64,000 bases of DNA, taken from positions 52,501 to 116,500 of the forward strand of contig LUCW03002172.1 of the NCBI GenBank assembly GCA_001586965.3. The letters are read 5' to 3'. This document shows, piece after piece, positions 33,826 through 46,846 of the stretch. The notes under the pieces are model-generated. The model did no database searches and was not told where the DNA came from. It worked only from the letters and a program-made list of their open reading frames with translations. The translations under genes were made by a program, and so were the position numbers. The DNA is from Sphaeroforma sirkka. Taxonomy: Eukaryota; Opisthokonta; Ichthyosporea; Ichthyophonida. How positions within the stretch are numbered: the stretch's first letter is position 1; every line of letters begins with the position of its first letter.

Positions 33826-34809
33826 TATATATTTATTAAAAAGATATGTACATATTTTTTTAAATACATGCAGTCATATTTACTCTCAGCACTACAGATT
33901 TTCGATTCTTCATAGATAGCCTTCGAAAAATCAAAAACAAGATCTTATTGTTTTAGAAAAAAAAACAAATAATGCAGACAAAAAAACAATAAAAATAAAA
34001 AATCTGGATTCGGCCTTTTAAATAAATATATTTACACTCGCGCTGACGTACAATTTGGAAAAATTACGGTTAACGTTGATCTTTTATATAATTTACACAA
34101 CAACCGATTGTTTAGGTGCAGTCTTCTAGGTCATATATTATGTCCTAAAACGCAAATACAGTCTGTTTTTGGTTGAATATAGATGCAGTTCTGAAGTGCA
34201 AAATCTACGATTTCGACCAAAACATATTGAGTTCATACAAGTTTAACCGTTTATGAATTGAAAAAAGAAAGGTTAACGTTCAACTTATATGCACACTACG
34301 TATAACTTATTGACGTTTAGCCTGACGCTCTCAGTCTCGAGACTCGCCGTCTCGCACAAGCTTCACGGTTGGGATCTCCGCTTGGACGTAGAGTCGTGGA
34401 CTCGTGGGTGCCACCACGCCCGCCATGGCCTCACGGCCCTCTGGATTGGGGTCGCGAGTGTTTTTTTATGAGAAGGCTATCGCCGTAGCGGAGATCGACA
34501 ATCATATATTTAGCAGAGACCCTAATCCAGAGGGTCATGCTGGCCTTCAACTGTTTTTCAAGTTTTTACATTTAAAAAAAATAGATACCCAACAGAAACA
34601 TTTTTGCCCCTATAAAAAATTTGCAGAACATTTTGTTGTTTATTTATTTATTTTTTTAAAAATGCATAAATACATAAATACATAAATACATAGCCCACTC
34701 GAACTTAGATGTGAACAGCCTTATTTCGGGTCAGACAACACAAAAAAATGGGACGGAAGAGAGCGGCATCTATTTAAAAATTTAGAGAAACATCCGACTG
34801 ACACATGTC
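33826..34809. other. AT-rich anonymous DNA
   Basis: I see no convincing gene. A more GC-rich patch at about 34320-34480 has a short open frame without recognisable motifs. A short ATACATAA tandem run lies near 34663-34690. Confidence 0.55.
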
Positions 34810-36409
34810 ATAGGGACAATATTATTTATTTCAAAAATGACAAGTATGTATGTTACAATGTATTGTAAACTTCGATGGAAATTACTAGGTTTCAAACTAT
34901 ATTAAACTAAAATACAATTTAGTCAGTTAGGATTTAGCAGTGGTAGCTTGTGTAAGAATGATCGGGACTGCCTCTTGTTAAGAGCCTAAATATCCTCGAT
35001 CACACAGGGCGTACCTGTAGCTGTTCTTTATTGAATAAATTTCACTAGAAGTACTAAGTGTTCATGACCACATGCCTAATTTGTAGATAGACATAATAAC
35101 GTAAGTCACGTTAATACATTAGCTGATATAAAAAAAGTTCCATCTGAAGAAAAGTTAAAAAAAAAGAAAAGACTTATTGGATTTTGGAGATTGGCGGGAG
35201 GACCAAAATCTATAAGTAGTAGTTCGGAGACTATAAAATTTAGTTTATAATATCCTACATCTACTAATGTCTCAAATAGGTCCAAGTAGATGAGTCATAC
35301 CAAGTACTCAGGCTATTGGAGCCATCAAAGTGAATTTAGAACGCTTTGGAAATATTGGAAAAAGAGCTTGTATTAAATTATTTAAAATACAAATAAAAAC
35401 CAATGTATTATCTCAATTGATCTTGATATTTTAGACTGACCGGAGGCCGTATTTCTACAGTATGAACATATGGTATGGCTCTCATAGTCGCTGTAGTGGT
35501 TCAGGAAAGATTGATGGGAAGAAGTGGTCAGTAAATTCCCGTTTGAAGCTTTGGCCAAGTGAGTCGACAATGGAAGATATGCGCTGAGTCAATTCGGGCC
35601 GGTGTTGACAAAACACTGTTACTTTCGAATGTTCCATATATTCGCTTGCTGACCTACTAAGTAGAGTACCCACCTCTGTGGTACGGATCGGGTCTGCGCC
35701 GTGTAGTGCCGCGGAATGGGTTAGTGCAGAGTATGAAATACCGAGAAGGACCAGGTGATACGTCATAATCCGGTCGAGGGGCGAGGATGAGGGTAAGCCA
35801 ATGCCGCACCAGACCACGGATGAATTCGGAAGGTGTTGGCTGGCCTGGATCGGAAGTATCATAGGCGGAACCAACAAGCGCGATGATTTGGTTTGAACCG
35901 AAATTTGGAAGTAGTACTTCAACAGCGTGATTGGCCGGGGTATGGGGAACATCATCTGATGTGTCAGGGACGGGTGAGGGTACGGTGGTTCTTCAGCATG
36001 CTGGAGAAAAGATCCAAGGTGTTCGTGGAGGGTCCAGATACCGTGGAAGTCGTGGTACCCCTGTAATTGCTGAACGAGTTCAGGGTCAATGGGCGGCAGT
36101 TTTGGACCTACCAGGATGCGTCGAATCAGTTGTTGGATGCAGGTAAAGTGGCTGGTAGTTAACTTGTGGCTACCGGGGCAGACAGGGCAGAGACAGCCAT
36201 AGTCGAAGAATGTGAACATGTACGTATTCGTTACAATCATAGCACAGAGCCGGATTGGTGTAGACTCGAAGCAGCAATTGAATCTGTCGTGTCTGGCTGT
36301 GTCTCGGTTTGAGGTTGGCGGTTTACCCATAACGGTAGTAGTATTGGCACCGGGCCATTGCCACGATCTCCTTGTTGGACCAACGTTTTGGTGAGTTCTT
36401 CCTGATGTC
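34810..36409 (-). mobile_element. LINE fragment i (3' part), interrupted by a solo LTR
   Basis: The minus strand carries the 3' third of the same LINE as at 62563-64000: the C-terminal zinc-finger region (CPVCPGSHK), the downstream domain and the 3' end at CCCTAT. It stops abruptly near 36409, so it is 5' truncated. A solo LTR (34864-35459) sits about 50 bp from the 3' end. Frame damage is present relative to the longer copy (for example after the zinc-finger region, near 35920). Confidence 0.88.
34864..35459 (-). mobile_element. Solo LTR (596 bp) with 4-bp target duplication GTAT
   Basis: On the minus strand it begins TGTAGAAATACGGCC and ends GAAGTTTACA (TG...CA ends). GTAT lies on both sides (34860-34863 and 35460-35463). 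The uninterrupted LINE copy near 62600 shows the empty site with a single GTAT. It is about 98% identical by eye to the LTR at 39808-40402, so it is a young relic. Confidence 0.92.
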
Positions 36410-37195
36410 TTAAATTAGTTTTTTGTACTGAAAAGTACCTAGAAACATAAATAAAGTGGTTGAACGATGTTTGTTGTGCTTACAATTGTTATGTACTTTA
36501 TGTTGGACATGACAAATCAGTCGGTGAAAATCTCAAGAATATATACACTTCGGTATATGAATTAAAAGGTGTCATGTCATAAGCAATATGACACCGTGTC
36601 AAGAACAGATGAGGTTCACGCCCTAAGCAGTAAATCTCTATATGACCCAACACTCAGTAGAGGAATCAAATAAACTTACTTCTTATCTGTTTACATCCGT
36701 CTAACACGTTATGAGCCTCGATCTTCGCACGATAGTAAGTCAAACATACAATTAATACCCATCAAAACATCAACCAACCTAAACACTATATAGACATCAA
36801 GTCAAACCTAACAGAAAGTTCTTAGAACAATTTTGAAAAATATCATAATTCTTCATATTTATGTCTGACGCAACGGGTTGGATACTGGCGGTGACGCACG
36901 ATATTACCTATGTGTAGGCGGATTTCAGTTATCACACTATGAAAGGATGTCCGACAGTTACATGCCTTCGAATCATTCGACAGAGGCTCAAGGATACTCT
37001 CAGTATTGCTTACACAATGTGCTGGTACAAACGACGGTGATCAATTATGCTGCAGGCGGCCCGATACGTCGAGAACCTTTTCTATTAACACTGGCTAGCT
37101 GCGCAACGTATTTTCCGTTATCTCAAAGGTGTGGTCAAACCCAAGTAACACTTAGTAGCGAGTGTTAAGTCTGAAATAAGTAAGCACAGTCAAAA
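36410..37195. other. Unassigned DNA before a LINE ORF1
   Basis: There is no recognised gene. The stretch 36940-37168 is open on the plus strand without known motifs and could belong to the 5' part of the adjacent LINE. The rest is AT-rich. Confidence 0.4.
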
Positions 37196-37207
37196 TTGCC
37201 ATTGAGA

Positions 37208-37871
37208 ATGGTGCGCCTGCTATATATATTAAACATGATCTCTCAGTCCCAACCGCAGCCGCCAGTACCCGACCACCTTTTGACGAAAGTGGTGGGCCGC
37301 CCGATGCCGGACAAAACTCTTCATGAAATGGATGACATAACTCCGGTATGGCTCTTCTTCCGAGCAATTTTCTCTAACGGCAAGCCCCCATCCCAATCAG
37401 TATTTGAAAAATACTGGCATGCCCAACCAGTCCTCAATCGCCACCACTTTCTCTGGTATCTTCCGTCTAAATCGGTATCTCAGCCAAATCGCCGCGGAAG
37501 CTCCACCAGTTTCATCCGCCTTTGTGTTCCTAGCGGCACTGTTGCCCAGGTGAAACGACATGAAGCACCTACGTGGAAATGGCAGCTTGATGAAAACATC
37601 GACCCCCGCTCCCCACAACATCCCGACGCTACGAAAGCAGCTTTAATCCACTATCTCCGCACCAAGCGGGAGGCCCGCTGCCCACATGAACGTGCGCCAA
37701 GAATTCTTGCCCGCAGCATGGATGAACTACTGAGCCCACTTGTCAACTCCACTAACACTTACATCCTCCACCCTACCGCGTATCGTCTCCAGAAGGCTTA
37801 CCAAGAAAAGCATGATGCAAACCTCTTCTCACCAAACCCGCGAATCCCGGCAAACGCTAAAGAATATCGGG
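37208..37871 (+). mobile_element. LINE fragment ii: ORF1-like protein
   Basis: The open frame is about 220 residues (a second ATG at 37234 begins MISQSQPQPPVPDH). It ends in [10 protein letters not shown], the same sequence that begins LINE copy iii at 42858, which places it as the LINE ORF1 product. It has Trp-rich and basic stretches but no CCHC knuckle that I can see. The sequence breaks at about 37866-37871, where it joins an inverted LINE 3' piece. ORF1 proteins usually bind RNA; that role is inferred here from position only. Confidence 0.65.
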
Positions 37872-38215
37872 TCTGTAACGTGTAGTGCCGTGGAATGGGT
37901 TAGTGCAGAGTACGAAATGCCGAGTAGAACAAGGTTATCCGTCATAATTCGGTTGAGGAGCGAGGTTAGAGGCCAATACACCGATGTTGCACCAGACCAT
38001 GGATACACTCGGTATGTGCTGGTTGGCCTGGATCGAAAGTATTATAGGTGGAATCAATAGGCGCGATGACTTGGTTTGGGCCGAAATTTGAAGGTAGTAC
38101 CGTAATTCAACAATGTGATTAGCCGGTGTATGGGGACCATCTGTTGATGTGTCAGAGACGGGTGTGAGTACCAGGGTTGTCTGAATGCCGAACAAAGGAT
38201 TCAAGGTGTTGGTGG
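37872..38215 (-). mobile_element. Inverted LINE 3' fragment next to ORF1
   Basis: The minus strand matches the C-terminal coding region of the other LINE copies (equivalent to about 46225-46560), with clear divergence. Its 3' end is missing. Head-on joining with the plus-strand ORF1 piece marks a rearrangement. The 5' LTR of the large element starts immediately after it. Confidence 0.75.
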
Positions 38216-38805
38216 TGTAGAAATACGGCCTCCGGCCAGTCTAAAATATCAAGATCAAATGAGATAACATATTGGTTTTTATTTGTATTCAAAATATTTC
38301 AATGCAAGTTCTTTTTTCCAATAATTCCAAAATGTTCTAAATTCACTTTGATGGCTGCAATAGCCTGAGTATTTGCTATGACTCATTTGATTGGACCTAT
38401 TTGAGACGATATGAGATGTAGGATATTATAAACTAAATTATATAATCTCTGAACTACTACTTACAGGTTTTGGTCTTCCCGCGAATCTCCAAAATCCAAT
38501 GTCTTTTTCTTTTTTAACTTTTCTCCAGATGGAACTTTATTTATATCAGCTACTGTATTAACCTGACTTACGTTCTTATGTCTATCTACAAATTAGACAT
38601 GTGGTCATGAACACTTAGTAGTTCTAGTGAAGATTATTCAATAAAGAACAGTTAGAGGTACGTCCTGTGTGATAAGGATATTAAGGCTCTTACCAAGAGG
38701 CAGTCTCGATCATTCTTACACAAGCTGCCACTGCTAAATCCTAACTGACTTAAATAGTATCTTAGTTATATAACAGTTTAAAACATAGAAATATCCATCG
38801 AAGTT
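38216..38805 (+). repeat. 5' LTR of the large element
   Basis: It begins TGTAGAAATACGGCC and follows the other four LTR copies throughout, including the internal AATAAAGAACA poly(A)-signal word. The 3' boundary is blurred. It inserted into LINE sequence on its left. Confidence 0.82.
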
Positions 38806-39807
38806 TTAAAAAAAATCAGTTAATTAGTAGTCACCGTAGTGTACTGCTTCTAGACTGTCTAATAATTGCTTACTATCCAGCGACAGGACTGTAAATATTT
38901 TATATTACCTCATAGTGGCTAATACTATCCAAAAGTTAGCTACACGCTAGTTACTATACCTGGACTTTATTAATTTTCCTATTCTTGGTACTGAGGCTGC
39001 CGTTGAAGCTGTAGAGAAAGTCGTTTCCGAGCTTGGTTCTGAGGAAAACTCTAGGGATGACTCGTCGGAACCTACAGCCTTGGACGAGGGGGTCTCAACT
39101 GCCGCGAAAAGGCTCTAGCGTCCGTGTGTCTCCTAGTAGTGCAGCCCAGAGCATCAGCTCGCCATCTGACCGCGAGAAGTCAGATATTGGAAAGGCTATA
39201 TCACCTGAGCAAGTGGCAAAATCGTCTTGAGATCGACGGTTAAATACTACTAAAAGTGAGCCCAATCCATCTATTAACAAAGAGGGCGGCGTTCCATTTC
39301 GTAAAATTTCATTGAATGCCTCGCCACTGAATGTCTTGCCACTGAATGTTGGGGTGGAAGACGCAAATGTTGGGGACGCCATAACTCGACAACGAGTGGT
39401 TGGATCTTCTTAATATCGGCGTCATTTGAACCGCAAAGATGAAAGGAGCTGGCCGCTGCCGCAGTTTCTAACACTTTGATAATATCTCATGGCCGATATT
39501 CTTCCTATACCGAAGAAGAAAACATTCCGAGCCGGGTTTCGAATCTGGGACCCACTGGTTTACCAGCCAGTAGGGTTACCACTGAACCAGTTACCGCTGG
39601 TGAAGTGGGTAAAATCTCGAGATTTGATCTCTATAACTCGGAAGCTACAATCGACCGCCCTCTCGACAAACCTAACCCTGTCAGAGGCTATGGTCGTATG
39701 GAAATTGATGAGGCTTACCACTCTCATAATATTAATTCTCATTTACCATCTAATCCTGGTAATCCCGACTTTGGTAATTATTACACCAGCACCTCATTAG
39801 AGAGTAC
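38806..39807 (+). mobile_element. Leader and gag-like internal region of the LTR element
   Basis: Open stretches at 39033-39230 and 39476-39800 encode Ser/Pro-rich and polar peptides without a clear domain. They lie between the 5' LTR and the solo LTR. Position suggests gag or leader sequence. It is a broken relic. Confidence 0.45.
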
Positions 39808-40402
39808 TGTAGAAATACGGCCTCCGGTCAGTCTAAAATATCAAGATCAATTGAGATAATACATTGGTTTTTATTTGTATTTTAAATAATTTAATACAAG
39901 CTCTTTTTCCAATATTTCCAAAGTGTTCTAAATTCACTTTGATGGCTCCAATAGCCTGAGTATTTGGTATGACTCATCTACTTGGACCTATTTGAGACAT
40001 CAGTAGATGTAGGATATTATAAACTAAATTTTATAGTCTCCGAACTACTACTTATAGATTTTGGTCCTCCCGCCAATCTCCAAAATCCAATAAGTCTTTT
40101 TCTTTTTTTAACTTTTCTTCAGATGGAACTTTTTTTATATCAGCTAATGTTTTAACGTGACTTACGCTATTATGTCTATCTACAAATTAGGCATGTGGTC
40201 ATGAACACTTAGTACTTCTAGTGAAAATTATTCAATAAAGAACAGCTAGAGGAACGCCCTGTGTGATCGAGGATATTTAGGCTTTTAACAAGAGGCAGTC
40301 CCGATCGTTCTTACACAAGCTACCACTGCTAAATCCTAACTGACTAAATTGTATTTTAGTTTAATATAGTTTGAAACCTAGTAATTTCCATCGAAGTTTA
40401 CA
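39808..40402 (+). mobile_element. Solo LTR (595 bp) with 4-bp target duplication GTAC
   Basis: The ends are TGTAGAAATACGGCC and GAAGTTTACA. GTAC flanks it at 39804-39807 and 40403-40406. It sits within the internal region of the larger related element, so it is a later insertion that recombined down to one LTR. Confidence 0.92.
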
Positions 40403-40460
40403 GTACCCACACTAGTAAAGTTTTAGGTGGGGGTTTTCTGAAAACTCTGAAGACGAGGAA

Positions 40461-41105
40461 GTGAGAACCAGACAACAACGTCTCAGGCTATTACGTTCTG
40501 GTATGCAAGTCCTTGAGGACCGTATATTGAATGACTCTGATCTTAACGATAAGAAAGCGGATAACATTCGCTATCTAATCGATAACAAGAGAAAGGAGAT
40601 AGACTCCATCTTGGCACTAGCAGCCCGTAGTACTGAGCGTGAACCTCGTGAACGCATCGAACCAAGCTTTATAATTAAGGATTAGCAGATGATGAATGCC
40701 TTTATTCATTTTTGTGAGTCAGAGAAATGGAAAACTATCTTGAAGGTCTATGAGCCCACCTGGGAAGCCCTACCCTGGCGCCAGTTGCGTGAGAATATAC
40801 TTAACACCTCCTTTGAAGATGCACGTGACCGTGAACTTTTACAGTCTTGCAAGACCTTTGCGAACGATGCTACTATTCGAGGTGCTCTAGTTCATATGAC
40901 ACATATGAACACTCGGATGGAAGGCCGTACCTATACTGGCGAATATTTATTAATTTGTCAGATGATGGAGACTCTGGGGGAAAACCTCATTAAGAAGGTC
41001 AATGATGATATTATCGCCTATGGTGATTTGCGATCTATGCCTTGGTCTATCTTCGAGAAGATAGTTCAAAAGCATACCAACTCATCTACTAGAGTACTTA
41101 GTTAA
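40461..41105 (+). mobile_element. Gag-like region of the LTR element
   Basis: Two adjacent open stretches encode a charged helical segment (residues rich in R, L, E) and a segment with WKTILKVYEPTWEALPWRQL and other helices, resembling a capsid-type helical protein. The assignment to gag rests on position before the pol domains. It is part of a broken relic. Confidence 0.5.
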
Positions 41106-41115
41106 TAAGAATTGG

Positions 41116-41421
41116 ATGCTTAATAAGAAATGGATTAATCTCGCACAATCAAAATGGGGTCCATTTACTATTGATATGTTCGCCGCAGAACATAACAAAC
41201 AGATTTCTGATTATAGTTCGTTGACTCATTCTAAAGGTGATGCCTTTCAACTTGACTTATCAAAGCATAATGCGTGGGCAAACCCACCTTGGCAACTTAT
41301 CGCACAGTTGTTAAATTATGTTAATATTACTAAGTCTACCATTACGCTGTGTTGTCCCTTACGTAGCTCCGACCCATGGATACGTGAATTAATTAACATG
41401 ATACAAAATGAGCCTATCTAA
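41116..41421 (+). mobile_element. DIRS-type RNase H-distal domain in the LTR element
   Basis: The peptide contains GPFTIDMFAAEHNKQ, then GDAFQLDL, then WANPPWQLI and a C-terminal PLRSSDPWIREL. This pattern (DxFA..N.Q, DAF, PPxxLI, P-W) is known from the region after RNase H in tyrosine-recombinase retroelements of the DIRS/PAT/Ngaro type. Here it lies upstream of a DDE integrase. It is part of a broken relic. Confidence 0.55.
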
Positions 41422-41932
41422 GTCGACCATGAAACCGACACGTTCTTGTATCAGGGATCCTATTCTATTAAATAGACATCTTGGAAGCACACCATCGTTT
41501 GTCGCATCGGTCCTGCAGGTACCACTAAGTGGAAACCTTCAACCGAGTTCTTAGCTAAATTAGAGGAGTATAAGGAGGTTGCACAAAAGCTCAAGACTCG
41601 TATAGCACATGCGCCCAACAAGAATGCAGTCGAGGTAATACCGATTGAGACGGTATTAGATCGTAAAAGCATGGAACTAGCTAAGGCCATGGATCAAAGA
41701 CTCAAAGCTTTAACAGAACCTGAGGCTCGCACTCAACTACTTAAAACGCTGCTGAAAGAACAGCCAGGAGTTGCGAAACGACTGAAGAAGCTACTTCAAC
41801 AATCTAATGTTGTTAATTACGTATCGCAGGAGTCTACCCTTCCTGATACTGAAGTTGCCCTATCTATCGAGACTATGGTTCATCCAGCCAGCGTTACACA
41901 GAATCTGACTGACTTAGAAGAGCTCGAGAGTA
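41422..41932 (+). mobile_element. Polar helical pol segment up to the Mutator insertion
   Basis: The open stretch from 41671 is Lys/Glu/Leu-rich (AKAMDQRLKAL, LKKLLQQSN) with predicted helices and no known domain. It is cut by the left end of the Mutator-like element at 41933. Confidence 0.5.
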
Positions 41933-42016
41933 GAGTTAAAATAATACACAATTTAAGAGGAAATACTCTAAATGTACATGGCCTACATGGGAAAGTCACT
42001 AAATGTACATACAGAT
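41933..42016 (+). repeat. Left terminal inverted repeat of the MULE
   Basis: It contains GAGTTAAA, CTAAATGTACAT and AAAGTCACTAAATGTACAT in the same order and spacing as the complement of the right end. An extra inverted copy of the last motif lies at 42126-42146, forming a subterminal palindrome. Confidence 0.75.
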
Positions 42017-42857
<841 letters not shown>

Positions 42858-43067
42858 AACCCGCGAATCCCGGCAAACGCTAAAGAATCAGCGGGTGCGA
42901 AACCCGGACGACTTCATATACCAACGGTCTCCCCGATCGTCCGACACGATGGATAGCAATACGCAGCCTCAGCTCTTAACGACAGACTCTTCGACGACAG
43001 GTAATGATATAGAAATGGCTGACATCGTTAAAGAAGAAAGCCCAGTAGTATTGACCGATGATGAACA

Positions 43068-44018
43068 ATGTTAGGACCAATGAGGATGACGCTCTTCAAC
43101 CCACAAGGACTTAACATGGACAACGCAGCACATACAGATAAGTGTTTGAACGTTATATCGATTTTAAGTCAGGTTGATGTTATGTGTGTGGTTGAAACCT
43201 GGCATAACACCACATTTCTTAATCATATACGCTCGAACACACGCTATCATATACTACATCACACTACACGGCATAATATCTTACACCCTTCACACTGTAG
43301 TATTGGTATCTTTTCCAAGCACCACCCATCGAATTTTCAACTTGCACACTCTTCACCGTACGCGGTGTTCTTTGTGTGCGTTGGCGTTCATATGGCCGTG
43401 TTCTACTTTCCACTCATATCACTTACTGAAGAAGACGTCAGGCGATACATGAATCTCCCCGAGATTGGCGGTTTTCAACCAGATGTCGTGTGGGGAGATT
43501 TCAATTTCAAAGCCCGGAAGTATGGCTACGCATCTACAAACCACGGACTACGTATGAAAACGATTGAGACTACTCTACGTAATACGTGGCACTTGGACTA
43601 CCTCTATGCTGGCGGCTCAACTGGTACAGAACATGCGTATCATCGACCTACCACCCCCGCCTTCCTCCAAACTTATAAGCTGACGGACTACGGTATCTGT
43701 GGTGACCACACCTTTGGACTCGATCTCCAGATATTTCCCACGAATCAAATCCATCGGCCCCAACAAATGCCAGCAATGCCGCCGCCTCCGTACCAACGCC
43801 TCCCCTCCTATGGAAAAACCGATATCGCCATCGACTGTATCACCTACGCAACAAATCCCGCGCGCGACTATTCCAAGCCGAAATCTGGGCGCATCAGAAC
43901 CTGCTACGGTCGTATCTCACTTTACATGGACCAGCGGAAGGGCTGCTACGGGTCCTCGACCGCATCTGGCGCTATGACACTAACCCACAAAAATTTGGAG
44001 GGTTCTATTATGACTTAA
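43068..44018 (+). CDS. LINE ORF2, endonuclease part
   Basis: The start ATG gives MLGPMRMTLFNPQGL. Endonuclease motifs seen are FNPQGLN, CVVETW, VVWGDFNFKA (the GDFN motif) and CGDHTFG in place of the usual SDH. This domain nicks target DNA to prime reverse transcription. The frame ends in a stop at 44016-44018, before the reverse transcriptase, so this copy is dead. Confidence 0.82.
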   Translation: MLGPMRMTLFNPQGLNMDNAAHTDKCLNVISILSQVDVMCVVETWHNTTFLNHIRSNTRYHILHHTTRHNILHPSHCSIGIFSKHHPSNFQLAHSSPYAVFFVCVGVHMAVFYFPLISLTEEDVRRYMNLPEIGGFQPDVVWGDFNFKARKYGYASTNHGLRMKTIETTLRNTWHLDYLYAGGSTGTEHAYHRPTTPAFLQTYKLTDYGICGDHTFGLDLQIFPTNQIHRPQQMPAMPPPPYQRLPSYGKTDIAIDCITYATNPARDYSKPKSGRIRTCYGRISLYMDQRKGCYGSSTASGAMTLTHKNLEGSIMT

Positions 44019-44211
44019 ACAGACCCTGGGTTCAGCGGCTGCCAAACCACTCGTTCCGCCCACGTCTAACCGCCCAAAGCAATGCTCAAATGTTCAAAGA
44101 TATTGCGTACCAAAGACGGTCTCCGCGCCAACCCTGCATACCGGGTACCGATGATACAGGCGCTACCCTCGCTGGCTACTTTGAGGCCCTATTCAACTCT
44201 ACAACCCGTAC

Positions 44212-46337
44212 GTGGTTCTACCGGATATCGAACCCTCTTCTGATGTCACTTCCACCATACGCCCCGACGATGTAATGGAGGCAATACTACGCTATCCTAA
44301 TAAGGAACCTGGCCCTGACAGAATCCACATCCTTCTCCTGAAGGCCGCAGTGGAGCACTCTACCGACCGTCGGACATTGGGACGCCCCGACGCCAATAGC
44401 CCACTGTTTAGACTCCTTGCCGAAGCATTCACTGAGCTACTGAAGGCGGGTACCTTCCCTGCAGCCCTGAACTGCAGCCTCCTGACAGCGCACCCAAAGA
44501 AAGCCGATGCAGATATTACCTCCCCGCCGACTTCCGCCTCATCACGCTTACGCAAGTAGTCAGACGCATGTTTGAAAAGTGCTTTCTTAATCTGATTACG
44601 AGCCACCCCGGCTCTGCTATCCATGCTACCCAAGCTGGCTTCAAATCACGGTACTCTTGTCATACCCAAGCACTTGCCGCCATGGAATCTGAGACACAGT
44701 CAGAAGAGGAGTGAAACGATGTCTGTCTGGACATAACCAAGACATACGACAAGGTCGCTCTCCCACGCCTATGGGTACTTTTGCGCCACGCTGGAATGCC
44801 CGAAAACTGGATCAACTGCCTCGCGCGCTGTTTGGGAGGGTCCCTACCCGAGTGACATACCGCGGCACGCTCTCGTCTCTATTTCATGAATGACATCCTG
44901 CAAGGCTCAATCGTCGGGCTCCAGCTCTTTATTATCTACATGGATTCCTTAGCTGTCACGCTAGCACAAATTCGGCCCAAGCTCCTCCGCTCTTATTTAT
45001 TTGTTGATAACACACGGATCCAAGTCCCTCGATCGGTTTCGCTCCAGCCCTTCTTAGATGACATTGATGCGTGGGGACGCAAATCTGGCCTCGAACAGGG
45101 TGTCATTAAACCCCGAGTACAATCTACCGACTTGCGACACGCGGCGCCAACCCTCCGTATAAATGGTAAGCTTATCACGCCGACGCTTGCAGACGCACCT
45201 TGGAACACACGTTACCTCCCCCTGAAGATGGCACCCACACATGCCGAACCGAAACACTCCAAATATCTGAGGTTCCCACTCTCTCACGGAGTACCAGGAA
45301 TCAACCTCGCCAGACATATGGAATCTCTGGTTGCAGCATTGTCACTGGGTATCACCTCTTTCCGCGCTTATGGCTTTCATGGCTTCAGCTGGCGACACCC
45401 CCGCAATCGACTGGTGATGTTCAGAACATTCATCCTATCCACGGCTACATATGGGCTGAACATTATTGCCTGGGCTCCACCTATATGGAAGGATGCGTTG
45501 GACCCTCTGTTCGAGCGCTTTAACTCAGCACTCATCCAAGCAGCAGCCATCATCACGGGCACTAAATACCCTCGGTTTCCCAACCATCAAACAAACTTAC
45601 TTCACTCTTGCGGTCTCCTCCCGGCGCGACCATTTGCGGACTACCTCGGAGGTTGCCTGGGAATACAACTCGACTCAATGGCCAGCACAAATCCACTTAC
45701 CCCTCTGACGCAGCCCGCCTGGGCCAACGACAAACCATCACTGTGCTTCCCATACAGTATCTATGCTCACCTGAAAACTGTACACAAAACCACGGGCGGG
45801 CGTACACCCGACCATGTAGCCCTCCGCCAACGCTGTGACGACATTATGAAGAACTCAACAAAACGCTGGTCCAACAAGGAGATCATGGCAATGGCCCGGC
45901 GCCAATACTACTACCAATTGGTTATGGGTAAACCGCCAACCTCAAACCGAGACACAGCCAGACACGACAGATTCAATTGCTGCTTCGAGTCTACACCAAT
46001 CCGGCTCTGTGCTATGATTGTAACGAATACGTACATGTTCACATTCCTCGACCGCTATGGCTGTCTCTGCCCTGTCTGCCCCGGTAGCCACAAGTTCACT
46101 ACCAGCCACTTTACCTGCATCCAACAACTGATTCGACGCATCCAGGTAGGTCCAAAACTGCCGCCCATTGGCCCTGAACTCCTTCAGCAATTACAGGGGT
46201 ACCACGACTTCCACGGTATCTGGACCCTCCACGAACACCTTGGATCTTTTCTCCAGCATGCTGAAGAACCACCGTACCCTCACCCGTCCCTGACACATCA
46301 ACAGAGTTCCCCATACCCCGGTCAATCACGCTGTTGA
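44212..46337 (+). pseudogene. LINE ORF2, reverse transcriptase and C-terminal zinc-finger part (frameshifted)
   Basis: RT motifs are spread over several frames: PNKEPGPD and LLLKA (44212-44559), a DITKTYDKVALPRLW-like stretch near 44730, DILQGSIVGLQLFIIYMD at 44890, then LFVDNTRIQ at about 44995 in place of the catalytic F/Y-x-DD. The long frame 44886-46337 continues through RWSNKEIMAMARRQYYYQL to a zinc-finger-like CLCPVCPGSHK...H...C segment. The D-to-N change in the catalytic pair plus frameshifts make it inactive. Confidence 0.82.
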
Positions 46338-46825
46338 AGTACTACTTCCAAATTTCGGTTCAAACCAAATCATCGCGCTTGTTGGTTCCGCCTATGATAC
46401 TTGTAGATCCAGGCCAGCCAACACATTTGAATTTATCCGTGGTCTGGTGCGGCATTGGCTTACCCTCATCCTCGCTCCTTGACCGGATTATGACGGATAA
46501 CCTGGTCCTTCTCGGTATTTCATACTCTACACTATCCCATTCCGCGGCACTACACGGCGCAGACCCGATCCGTACCACAGAGGTGGGTACTCTACTTAGT
46601 AGGTCAGCAAGCGAACATATGGAAAATTCGATAGTAACAGTGTTTTGTCAACACCGGCCCGAATTGACTCAGCGCATATCTTCCATTGTCGACTTACTCC
46701 TTGAAGCTTCAAACGGAAATTTACTGACCACTTCTTCCCATCAATCTTTCCTGAACCACTACAGCGACTATGAGAGCCATACCATATGTTCATACATTGT
46801 AACATACATACTTGTCATTTTTTGA
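46334..46825 (+). pseudogene. LINE extreme C-terminal domain
   Basis: This open frame of 163 codons overlaps the previous frame. It includes VVWCGIGLPSSS and ALHGADPIRTTEVG and is continuous with the upstream domain in the intact copy at 62634-63983. Here it is separated from it by a frameshift near 46335. Its function is unknown. Confidence 0.7.
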
Positions 46826-46846
46826 AATAAATAATATTATCCCTAT

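Larger units (their letters stand above)
42858..46846 (+). mobile_element. LINE copy iii (APE-type non-LTR retrotransposon), 5' truncated
   Basis: It begins in the tail of ORF1 ([10 protein letters not shown]), then encodes an apurinic-type endonuclease, a reverse transcriptase and a long C-terminal region. It ends at CCCTAT without a poly(A) tail. The coding region is broken: the frame stops at 44018 after the endonuclease and shifts again near 44559 and 44880. It lies inside the MULE and shares its downstream flank (46847-46975) with copy iv, so the two copies reflect a segmental duplication. Confidence 0.9.

Noticed and set aside
34289-34685. Small gene in the GC-richer patch
   Set aside because: Two overlapping short frames without motifs or splice evidence lie in otherwise AT-rich noncoding DNA.
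36878-37168. Small host gene upstream of the LINE ORF1
   Set aside because: No motif, splice signal or homology could be seen. It probably belongs to LINE or anonymous sequence.
37872-38215. Simple twin-priming inversion of a LINE
   Set aside because: Twin priming keeps the LINE 3' end at one border, but here the fragment lacks it.
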